From Ponticaulis sp. (lineage in GTDB: Bacteria > Pseudomonadota > Alphaproteobacteria > Caulobacterales > Hyphomonadaceae), in assembly GCA_002723155.1 (NCBI GenBank), contig PBNO01000015.1:62001-126000 (forward strand): DNA of 64,000 nucleotides. The letters are read 5' to 3'. The notes below the pieces were generated by a model, which ran no database searches, was not told where the DNA came from, and saw only the letters and a list, made by a program, of their open reading frames with translations. The position numbers were made by a program, and so were the translations under genes. Shown piece by piece: positions 51,877-59,135 of this stretch (the stretch's first letter is position 1; every line of letters begins with the position of its first letter).

Positions 51877-54012
51877 TTAATCGAAGGACGCCCGCACACC
51901 GAACGTCGCATTCATCGGCTCACCCGGAAAATACCGGTCATTGCCGAAGGCAAAGTCAGCCCGGTCCGCATAGCGCTCGTCTGTCAGATTGCGAATGATC
52001 ACGAAGGCTTCCAGCTGGTCGGTCAGATCATAGCTCGCACGAGCGGACGCAACGGTGTGGCCATCATAGCTTGCCGTGTTCGCTTCATTCGTGAAGTACT
52101 CGCCGACATATTCAAGGCTCAAGCTGGCATCGAACCGCTCCGTCGGGGCCCAGGCAATTCGCAGATCACCAAGCCATTCTGGTGCTGAGTCGATCTGATT
52201 GCCATCCACAATGCCATTTGCCGCACGGTCGAACGCATATGTGTGGTCCGCCCAGCTGAGGTTACCAGACACTGTGACCGTGTCGGTCAGCTCAAAGCTC
52301 GCCTGCACTTCAATACCCGCATGATCGGTACGGCCCGCAATCACATTGAGCCCCTGCGCATCGCGGAAGAAGAAATTCTCCTTCTCCATTACATAGGCGG
52401 CGACATCAAAGTAGAGGCGGCCATCCAGAACCGCACCGCGCGCGCCGATCTCAAAACTGTCCAGCGTTTCAGATTTCACCTCACCGACGGTCTGAAGGTT
52501 CTGCAGGCGATAAAGGTCGGATGCCTGCGGCGCACGTTGGCCGCGCGCATAGTTTGCATAGAGCGCCACATTGCCGATTGCGTCGTCCCAGATGATACCG
52601 AGCTTTGGCGTCACCAGATCAAAACTGTCTGACCGGTCAGCCGGCACGTTGAAGCGGCCATTCACGCCGGACGGCGCGCGCGTGGTGTAATCATAGTCGT
52701 GCGTTTCGGCGCGAAGTCCCGCCAGCACCCGAATATCGTCACTGATTTCGTACTCCAGCTCACCCCAGAGCGCGAGCGCCAGCGTCTCGACCGTGTAGTC
52801 ATAGTGAACGCCCACAGGGAAACGACTGTCGCCCGGGAAAAAGCCAAATGGCGCTGGCTGTGTTTCAAGCAGATCACCGCTCGCCGCATCGACCATGCCA
52901 CCTACCGTCCAGCGCAAGTCATCATAGCGACGGGTCACATCGCCCATAACACCGAAGGCGGAATGACTGTTTTCTTCGAAGCCTTTGTACGGCAAGAAGT
53001 GCTGACGGAATTCCATCTCCTGCCAACGCGCATAAGGCGTGACATTCACATCGTACTCGCCGAAAGAACGGTTCAAATCGATAGCTGCCATAGCGAATTG
53101 CGCGTCACGAAAGGCTTCGGGATTTGGATTGCTTTCTGAAACGTCCTCGTCCTCATACGCTTCAAAGCCCTGAATGAACCCACCGGTCTCCTGATTGAGG
53201 TTCATGGCAGATAGCCATGCCTGCCCGGACCAGCCCGCAAACTCCACCGCCGTCGCCAGATAAAGCTTTTGCTGATCGACGCTGGTATCATCGCGCCAGC
53301 CTGCATCATGTTGTAGCGACAATCCCATCACCTGTTCGCCATTGCCAAGAACAAAGTCACCACGTGTACGGGAGAGCGTCGAGGTACTTACAGATAACTG
53401 AGATCTCTGAATGTTAGGATCGTGCAAGTATACGTCAATTAACCCATGCACCGCATTGGACCCATGAGCAGCTGAGCCCGGCCCTCGCACGACACTGATA
53501 GACTCTGCAATTTCATGATGAGCCTCAAAAAGCATGTTCACATTTCCAAATGCAGGAGAACGTGTCGGCACTCCATTCTGCAGCACGAGGAAGCTGCCCT
53601 GCCCCGCGCCACCATTCAAAACGGGCGAGCGGATCGCAATCAGGTGCTCCTGACCAGAATTTGTGTGGATATTTACGCCCGGCAGGGTGTTCAGAATTTC
53701 GGCAGGATGGTCAGCCCGAACTTCGTCAATGTGAAATCCTCCGAGAACAGCATTTGATCCGGGCTCTTCCCTCCGTCGGTCGCCTTCCACCAAAGCCCGC
53801 GGAAGTCTCAATTCTGACCACCAAATGATGCCTGTCGGCTCACCAGTTTCATCATTGATGCACCTGTATCCGCCAGAAGAACCGGTACGCGCGTCCCACA
53901 CTTCGGAACAAAGCTGCAATTCATCATCTGCAACTTGTGCAATTGCCTGAGGCACTGCGAGACCGAGTGCCAGAACAGACCCTGCACCAAGAAGATGGAT
54001 CAAACGCGACAT
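51877..54012 (-). CDS. TonB-dependent receptor 3
   Basis: A 711-residue receptor with a signal peptide (MSRLIHLLGAGSVLALG..., cut after AIAQ near residue 26). An unusual extension follows before the plug: it has two Cys (LQLCSEVWD and GYRCINDETG) and no obvious VVVTG-type TonB box. The plug then shows LPRALVEGDRRREEPGSN, ILNTLPGVNIHTNSGQEH, GQGSFLVLQNGVPT and SISVVRGPGSAAHGSNAVHG. The barrel ends FGVRASFD. ATG 54012 follows GGGAGGAAG. It is transcribed 117 bases behind the nucleoside transporter, so nucleosides are one possible cargo. Confidence 0.9.
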   Translation of the reverse strand: MSRLIHLLGAGSVLALGLAVPQAIAQVADDELQLCSEVWDARTGSSGGYRCINDETGEPTGIIWWSELRLPRALVEGDRRREEPGSNAVLGGFHIDEVRADHPAEILNTLPGVNIHTNSGQEHLIAIRSPVLNGGAGQGSFLVLQNGVPTRSPAFGNVNMLFEAHHEIAESISVVRGPGSAAHGSNAVHGLIDVYLHDPNIQRSQLSVSTSTLSRTRGDFVLGNGEQVMGLSLQHDAGWRDDTSVDQQKLYLATAVEFAGWSGQAWLSAMNLNQETGGFIQGFEAYEDEDVSESNPNPEAFRDAQFAMAAIDLNRSFGEYDVNVTPYARWQEMEFRQHFLPYKGFEENSHSAFGVMGDVTRRYDDLRWTVGGMVDAASGDLLETQPAPFGFFPGDSRFPVGVHYDYTVETLALALWGELEYEISDDIRVLAGLRAETHDYDYTTRAPSGVNGRFNVPADRSDSFDLVTPKLGIIWDDAIGNVALYANYARGQRAPQASDLYRLQNLQTVGEVKSETLDSFEIGARGAVLDGRLYFDVAAYVMEKENFFFRDAQGLNVIAGRTDHAGIEVQASFELTDTVTVSGNLSWADHTYAFDRAANGIVDGNQIDSAPEWLGDLRIAWAPTERFDASLSLEYVGEYFTNEANTASYDGHTVASARASYDLTDQLEAFVIIRNLTDERYADRADFAFGNDRYFPGEPMNATFGVRASFD

Positions 54013-54128
54013 AGACTTCCTCCCTGCACCCGTTTTCAGGGCGTCATGAGATGTATCTGTATCCCTGTCGCGCAATAATCAAGCTGGATAGAGTAAACTC
54101 TACCCAACTTCATTCACAGCGTTGCAGA

Positions 54129-55403
54129 TCAGCCACCAAGGAAAAGTGATGCTGGCAGCGCACCGGCAATGCATGCGCTCATGCATGTTGCGAGCGTACC
54201 GGCCAAAAGTGTCTTCCATGACAGGCTGAGGAACGTGTCACGGCGTTCCGGAGCAATGATGGTGAGACCACCAATCAGAATGCCGATAGAGCCGAAATTC
54301 GCAAAGCCGCAAATCGCGTGCGCAACGATAATGCGTGAGCGGTCAGACAGCTGGTCTGCAGGCGTGTTCGCAAGGTCAAGGAAGGCAACAAACTCGGTCA
54401 GAACCGTTTTGATCCCCATGAGAGAGCCCGCCTTGGCCGCCTCTTCCATCGGCACACCCGTCATGTACATGAGTGGCATGAAAATCCAGCCAAGAATGCG
54501 CTGAATAGACAGTGCCTCGCCATTCACATCCGGCGCGGCGCCGAGGGCCGCATTCACCATGAAGAGAAGCGCGAGCGCTGCGATCAGCATAGTCGCGATG
54601 TTGAGAACGATCTGAAGACCTGTGCTGGCACCAGATGAAAACGCATCCATTGTGGATTCGTATTCAAAATCAGGCTCATGCGCACGATCAGAGATCGCAA
54701 CCGTTTCAGGCACCATAGTCAGCGCGAGGGCTACAGCGGCAGGCGCAGCCACGATAGACGCCGTCAGAAGCTGGGCGAGCGGATTGGCCATAACCGGCTG
54801 CAGGAAGGTCGTGTAGATGATGAGAACGGAACCCGCGATGGTCGCAAAGCCGGTTGTCATCAGAACGAAGACTTCCGAACGCGTCATGCCTTTGATGTAT
54901 GGTTTAACAAGGACCGGTGCTTCGGTCATGCCCATAAAGATGTTCGCAGACACAGCCAGCGATGTCGCGCCACCAAGGCCCATGGTTTTCGCGAAGATGA
55001 AAGCGAACGCCTTGGTCACCCAGCGCAGAATGCGCCAGTGCCACAGGATCGCTGACAAAGCCGCAACAACAATAACGATTGGAAGGATCTGGAAGAAGAA
55101 GGCCGGATTGGCGTTCGCCTGCTCTACCGGAAAGGTCGTATTGTCGCCGATATAGCCGAACACGAAACCTGTACCGTAGCGGGTCGCGTTCTCAAGGCCA
55201 TCGACAACGACATTCGCTTTGAACAGCACATTGCGGACTGGCGGAACAGCAAACAGAAGGAGCGCAAACACAAACTGGAGGCCAACTGCGCCGAGCACGA
55301 GTTTCCATGGAAAGAGTTTCCGGTTTTCCGAAACAGCCCAGGCGATACCAACAATCACCACCAGCCCGAGCAGCGCCCGCGCGTTATCCCAGCCCCAATC
55401 CAT
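54129..55403 (-). CDS. Concentrative nucleoside transporter (NupC/CNT family)
   Basis: A 424-residue membrane protein with about ten hydrophobic segments and the CNT family landmarks: GLQFVFALLLFAVPP, a gate region with FVFGYIGDN, FQILPIVIVVAALSAIL, the substrate-site SLAVSANIFMGMTEAPVLVKPYI and MTTGFATIAGSVL, and the C-terminal ICGFANFGSIGILIGG. These transporters import nucleosides with Na+ or H+. It stands upstream of TonB receptor 3 on the same strand. Confidence 0.94.
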   Translation of the reverse strand: MDWGWDNARALLGLVVIVGIAWAVSENRKLFPWKLVLGAVGLQFVFALLLFAVPPVRNVLFKANVVVDGLENATRYGTGFVFGYIGDNTTFPVEQANANPAFFFQILPIVIVVAALSAILWHWRILRWVTKAFAFIFAKTMGLGGATSLAVSANIFMGMTEAPVLVKPYIKGMTRSEVFVLMTTGFATIAGSVLIIYTTFLQPVMANPLAQLLTASIVAAPAAVALALTMVPETVAISDRAHEPDFEYESTMDAFSSGASTGLQIVLNIATMLIAALALLFMVNAALGAAPDVNGEALSIQRILGWIFMPLMYMTGVPMEEAAKAGSLMGIKTVLTEFVAFLDLANTPADQLSDRSRIIVAHAICGFANFGSIGILIGGLTIIAPERRDTFLSLSWKTLLAGTLATCMSACIAGALPASLFLGG

Positions 55404-55665
55404 ACCGTAATCCTTTTCCCGCAGGGCGTTTTCCGCCCGATCGACACATTTCTGTAATCGGCAGAGCCTGCCGGTGCAAACCCTTATTCACAGCAAAACA
55501 TGTCTGATACGCTCAGAAACGCCGGTTAAGCATGCCTGCGCCTATCTGTTTATCTCCTGTGCAGTATCGCTTTGCAGACTGGCGCAAAACCATCGAAACA
55601 TGATGACAGACAGATTCGCCGCTATAGAATCGCATCTGTACCAAACGCAGCAGGACACGCCTTCA

Positions 55666-56079
55666 ATGCAGCCATTTCACCTTGCCTTTCCGACCGCCAA
55701 TCTTGAGAAGACGTCAGCTTTCATGACTGACGTGATCGGCGCGAGCATTGGCCGGACCAGCGAGCGTTGGGTGGATTTCGACTTTTTCGGTCACCAGATC
55801 ACCAGTCACCTCGTAGACGATATGGATGAAGCGGCCAAAAATCCGGTGGACGGGCAGCAGGTTCCGGCCTTCCATTTCGGCATCATCATGCAATGGGATG
55901 ACTGGCAGGCTCTGGCCGATCGCGTAGACGCTAAAGGCGTGCCATTCGAGATTGGCCCTTACATCCGCTTTGCGGGCGAAGTTGGCGAACAAGGTACGTT
56001 CTTCGTCCGCGAACCGGGCAGCAATACGGCGCTGGAATTCAAGACGTTCCGCGATTTCGACCAGATCTTCGCGACATAA
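55666..56079 (+). CDS. VOC superfamily (glyoxalase/bleomycin-resistance-like) protein
   Basis: The 137 residues form a pair of beta-alpha-beta-beta-beta units: MQPFHLAFPTANLEKTSAFM with a metal-ligand His near residue 5, then DFDFFGHQITSHLV, AFHFGIIMQWDDW with a second His, and FFVREPGSNTALEFKTF with a late Glu. The residues fit a VOC metal site (His-His-Glu). ATG 55666 matches the normal family start; the open frame reaches much further upstream without homology-like features. The reaction is unknown. Confidence 0.85.
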   Translation: MQPFHLAFPTANLEKTSAFMTDVIGASIGRTSERWVDFDFFGHQITSHLVDDMDEAAKNPVDGQQVPAFHFGIIMQWDDWQALADRVDAKGVPFEIGPYIRFAGEVGEQGTFFVREPGSNTALEFKTFRDFDQIFAT

Positions 56080-56092
56080 ATTTACTGCACGC

Positions 56093-56107
56093 AATAATTT
56101 AATTATT
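56093..56107. repeat. AT-rich palindrome before the DUF2975 gene
   Basis: AATAATT-T-AATTATT is a perfect 7+1+7 palindrome, 50-65 bases before the start of the DUF2975-type gene. It could be the binding site of the HTH partner encoded downstream, or only an AT-rich promoter. Confidence 0.45.
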
Positions 56108-56157
56108 GTATAGAATAATTTATCATGCTTATCTCCATGAAAGCCATGGAGGTGACA

Positions 56158-56634
56158 TTGAAAATTTTCAAACTTGCTGACGGTATCGCAGCTGTCCTTT
56201 TATTTCACGCATTCTGCTTCCTTTCAGTCGTAGCCTATGAAGTCTGGAAAGCTGGAGGACCGACCCTCCTGACTGATTATGGACTTCTAAAAGCCAAGCT
56301 CTTGGTTGCGCTTTGGATGAGTCCGTTTGTTTTGATTGCTCTAATCGGTGCTTCAGCGGCTGGGATTATAGCGAATTCACAACGGTCGCAGGCATTTGTT
56401 TTAAGAAAAATCAGAACCACTAAACTCATCAGCGCAAGTTTCGCGCTAGCTGCTTCCCTGATGTGTTTTCTCGACATTGCCATGGGAGATTTGGCGGACC
56501 GCCTCCGCGTCGAAACATCATCTCATTATCTGATCATCATCTCTCTGTTTTCAGCCTGCTCCATTATCAGCCTTCTCAACATAGGCCTCGAACAGGGCAT
56601 CCGAGCGAATGAGGAGAATGAAAGCTTTGTCTGA
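56158..56634 (+). CDS. DUF2975-type four-helix membrane protein
   Basis: A 158-residue membrane protein with four hydrophobic segments (about residues 9-27, 48-74, 92-111 and 125-145). The layout and its partner fit the DUF2975 family. TTG 56158 (MKIFKLADGIAA) is chosen because GGAGGTGA stands 5 bases before it; ATG 56125 or 56140 would add 6-11 residues but lack a ribosome site. It overlaps the HTH gene. Such pairs are widespread and uncharacterised; the membrane protein may control the regulator. Confidence 0.75.
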   Translation: MKIFKLADGIAAVLLFHAFCFLSVVAYEVWKAGGPTLLTDYGLLKAKLLVALWMSPFVLIALIGASAAGIIANSQRSQAFVLRKIRTTKLISASFALAASLMCFLDIAMGDLADRLRVETSSHYLIIISLFSACSIISLLNIGLEQGIRANEENESFV

Positions 56635-56860
56635 TACCTCCACGCCCTTCGGTGACATCGTTGTACGGCTGGACGTGGTACTGGCCCTACAGAAGCGTAA
56701 GGCCAAAGATCTAGCGATCGAAGTCGGCATTACAGAAGCAAACTTATCCCAACTCAAGTCGGGAAAAGTAAAAGGCATACGGTTTGAAACACTCGCCAAA
56801 CTTTGTTTCGCACTCGAATGCACACCAAACGATATCCTCGAGTATCGCGCTCCCGAATAG
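56618..56860 (+). CDS. YozG-type XRE/Cro helix-turn-helix regulator
   Basis: An 80-residue single-domain regulator: VVRLDVVLALQKRKAKDLAIEVGI, then TEANLSQLKSGKVKGIRF (recognition helix) and LAKLCFALECTPNDILEYR. This is the compact YozG-like HTH usually found beside DUF2975 proteins. ATG 56618 follows GAGGAGA closely; ATG 56609 is the alternative. It overlaps the membrane-protein gene by 17 bases, so the two are made together. Possible target: its own promoter. Confidence 0.9.
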   Translation: MKALSDTSTPFGDIVVRLDVVLALQKRKAKDLAIEVGITEANLSQLKSGKVKGIRFETLAKLCFALECTPNDILEYRAPE

Positions 56861-56862
56861 TC

Positions 56863-56888
56863 AAAAGGCCTGCAAAAGCAGGCCTTTT
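56863..56888. terminator. Bidirectional terminator
   Basis: AAAAGGCCTGC (56863-56873) pairs perfectly with GCAGGCCTTTT (56878-56888) around AAAA. It ends the HTH gene on the plus strand and the crotonase gene on the minus strand. Confidence 0.96.
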
Positions 56889-56907
56889 CGCGTAATTCAT
56901 CAGCTGA

Positions 56908-57822
56908 CTATTCAGCTTTTTCTGGCCAGCGGAATTTGCGCTCCGGATAGAACGGATAGTGCGGCGCGATACCGTCAGATACCTTCTCAGGGTATTCAGG
57001 CTTACGCTTTTCAAGGAAGCTTGTGACGCCCTCTTTCGCGTCGCCCGTGCGGCCACGCTCAAAGATCGCACGGCTGTCAATGATGTGCGCTTCCATCGGG
57101 TGATCGGCACCAAGCATCTGCCACATCATCTGGCGTGTCAGCGCAACAGACACCGGCGCCGTGTTGTCGATGATTTCGCGGCACCATGCACGCGCTGCGT
57201 CCATGAGTTCAGCCTGCGGATAGATCGCTTTGATCAGACCGCCATCGAGGGCTTCCTGTGCGCTGAAAACACGACCGGAATAACACCAATCGAGCGCCTG
57301 GCTGATGCCAACGAGACGCGGAAGGAAATAACTGGAGCACGCTTCCGGTGTGATGCCTCGGCGGGAAAAGACGAATCCGAAGCGCGCATTGTCAGATGCG
57401 ATACGCACATCCATAGGCAGCTGCATAGTCGCGCCGATACCGACGGCTGCGCCATTGATCGCACCAATGATCGGTTTCAGGCTCTCATACATGCGCAGTG
57501 TGCAGCGGCCGCCGCCATCACGTTGCAGGTCTTCCTGCGTTGCGTGACCGGCTTCCTTGCCGCCCGCCTGACGTGCTTCATAATCGAAGGTCTTGCCACC
57601 TTGAGAGAGGTCAGCGCCGGCACAGAATGCACGATCGCCCGCGCCCGTCACGATGACGGCTTTCACGTCATCATCTGCGTCTGTCTCGTCAAAAGCTGCG
57701 ATGATATCGAGCATCATCTGGCCGGTGAAGGCGTTCATCTTCTCCGGACGGTTCAGCGTAACCGTTGCAATGCCATCCTCGACCTCAAGGATGACTGTCT
57801 CAAACTCTTTTCTTTTTGTCAT
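56908..57822 (-). CDS. Enoyl-CoA hydratase/isomerase (crotonase) family protein
   Basis: A 304-residue crotonase. The CoA-site block AFCAGADLSQGG and the oxyanion-hole GAINGAAVGIGATMQLPMDVRIA are intact. The catalytic Glu lies in RRGITPEACSS. Only one of the two Glu residues of classical enoyl-CoA hydratase is obvious, so an isomerase or another crotonase activity is possible. The C-terminus is extended by a Pro/Tyr-rich stretch (APHYPFYPERKFRWPEK). Its ribosome site GGGGAG lies inside a perfect hairpin (57829-57853). Confidence 0.9.
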   Translation of the reverse strand: MTKRKEFETVILEVEDGIATVTLNRPEKMNAFTGQMMLDIIAAFDETDADDDVKAVIVTGAGDRAFCAGADLSQGGKTFDYEARQAGGKEAGHATQEDLQRDGGGRCTLRMYESLKPIIGAINGAAVGIGATMQLPMDVRIASDNARFGFVFSRRGITPEACSSYFLPRLVGISQALDWCYSGRVFSAQEALDGGLIKAIYPQAELMDAARAWCREIIDNTAPVSVALTRQMMWQMLGADHPMEAHIIDSRAIFERGRTGDAKEGVTSFLEKRKPEYPEKVSDGIAPHYPFYPERKFRWPEKAE

Positions 57823-57828
57823 AGTAAA

Positions 57829-57853
57829 ACTCCCCGTCTGATTGACGGGGAGT
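57829..57853 (-). promoter_or_regulatory. Hairpin that hides the crotonase ribosome site
   Basis: On the minus strand ACTCCCCGTC is followed by AATCA and then GACGGGGAGT, a perfect 10-base stem. Its 3' arm contains the Shine-Dalgarno GGGGAG, seven bases before ATG 57822. Folding would block initiation, as in RNA thermometers or protein- or RNA-controlled leaders. Confidence 0.65.
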
Positions 57854-57917
57854 GAAGACGTGTCTGGGAAGTAAAATCAAGTATAACCCGAGGTCACTTC
57901 CTAATTATTTGCGCGGA

Positions 57918-58922
57918 TCAGTACTGCGAGCACTGGATCGTACGCTGACCAGCATAGGCACCGATTACACCACCTACGACCGCGCCGACTGCTGCATTTC
58001 GTGTGTCATCGCCACCGGCCATGGCCCCAAGGCCTGCACCTGCGAGGGCACCGATACCACCACCGGCAAGGGTCCGGCTGCGGCGGGCTTCGTCACACTC
58101 ACCGTACGAGCGGAACATGGTCTCGCCGTCATAGCTCCAGCGCTGTGTTGCAGGCTGCTGATAGCTGTATGTTGGCTGCGAATACCGGTTAGAGGTCTGG
58201 TATGTACTGCCGCTGTGATAGCCGTTGTTGTAGCCGCTATTGGACTGGTAGCTGCCGTGGTTCGAATAGCTGCCATTTTGGCCATAGCTGCGGTTATTGC
58301 CGTAGCTGTAGGTCGGCTGGGAGCTGTAAGTCCGCGACGTCGTATAGGTGCGACCGGACTGATAACCGCTATTGTTGTAACCGTTATTATAGGTGCTGCT
58401 GCCATAACGGTTGTTGTTGCTATAGCCGTTATTGTGCGTCCGTGTCGTTGTGTAGGAGCGGGATGGATATGTCGTCTGATAACCCTGGTTATGGTGGCCG
58501 TTATTGTACTGACCATTGCTGTAGTAACCATTGGACGATGTGTGCCCGTATGTCGGCTGGCTGCTTACATAACGCGTGTTTGACGTCGTTGAGTAAGACG
58601 AGCTCTGGCTCGGATACTGGTATTCGGAACACTGGATCTGACGGTTGCCGACAATGCCACCGGCTGCAGCACCAATCATCGCACCGACAATCGCGTTGCG
58701 GGTGTCATCACCACCTGCCATTGCGCCAGCACCGGCACCCAGAAGGCCGCCAATCGCCGCGCCGTTCATAGTGCGTGTGCTGCGTGCTTCTTCGCAGGCA
58801 GCGTATGAGCTGTAATTCGTTTGACCGTCATAGCTCCAGTAAGAGGACTGGGCGTTGGCGGCTGGGGTGATCGCCATCATCGCGGCGAGAGCTACTCCAG
58901 AGGTAATGGCTTTCAGTTGCAT
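57918..58922 (-). CDS. Exported protein with two glycine-zipper modules and a Tyr/Asn/Gly-rich linker
   Basis: A 334-residue secreted protein. A signal peptide (cut after AANA, residue 24) is followed by module A (about 25-103), a 156-residue linker very rich in Ser, Tyr, Asn, Gly, Gln and Thr, and module B (about 260-334). Both modules read SYDG..., SY..CxEAR, then a glycine zipper (GAGAGAMAGGDDTRNA, GAGLGAMAGGDDTRNA) and end in a QIQC/TIQC strand. The two Cys of each module (43/98 and 276/331) could form disulphides. Glycine zippers of this type occur in outer-membrane lipoproteins. The linker resembles low-complexity, amyloid-like sequence. ATG 58922 follows GGAG. Function unknown. Confidence 0.85.
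   Translation of the reverse strand: MQLKAITSGVALAAMMAITPAANAQSSYWSYDGQTNYSSYAACEEARSTRTMNGAAIGGLLGAGAGAMAGGDDTRNAIVGAMIGAAAGGIVGNRQIQCSEYQYPSQSSSYSTTSNTRYVSSQPTYGHTSSNGYYSNGQYNNGHHNQGYQTTYPSRSYTTTRTHNNGYSNNNRYGSSTYNNGYNNSGYQSGRTYTTSRTYSSQPTYSYGNNRSYGQNGSYSNHGSYQSNSGYNNGYHSGSTYQTSNRYSQPTYSYQQPATQRWSYDGETMFRSYGECDEARRSRTLAGGGIGALAGAGLGAMAGGDDTRNAAVGAVVGGVIGAYAGQRTIQCSQY
57921..58145 (-). repeat. Glycine-zipper module B
   Basis: Encodes residues 260-334 of the exported protein. It begins QRWSYDGET and ends IQCSQY, and is paralogous to module A across its whole length, including the invariant MAGGDDTRNA block. Confidence 0.85.
58614..58850 (-). repeat. Glycine-zipper module A
   Basis: Encodes residues 25-103. 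It begins QSSYWSYDGQT and contains CEEARSTRT and MAGGDDTRNA, ending with IQCSEY. The match to module B indicates internal duplication of the gene, with the low-complexity linker between. Confidence 0.85.
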
Positions 58923-59135
58923 GGGAAATTCTCCTTCCATGCAGCCAATATGGCGAACCCGCATTGAACCCAGTCTGAATGCTTCGTTGTGGTAAACGAG
59001 CCTTTTCGTTCATGTTGCGTTTAGCGTCTTAGCTCGCACTTCACCCCCTCAAACACCGCCCAATCCCCTGCATTCACGGTTGACCAGACCTGTTTTCTCG
59101 CAAAACTGACTGCACGGACTTTTAAGGATGTGAAT

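Noticed and set aside
57852-58583. 243-codon plus-strand frame that looks like a Val/Ala-rich membrane protein
   Set aside because: It is antisense to the Tyr/Asn/Gly-rich linker of the glycine-zipper protein. The apparent hydrophobicity comes from complementing TAT/AAC/GGC codons, and it lacks a ribosome site.
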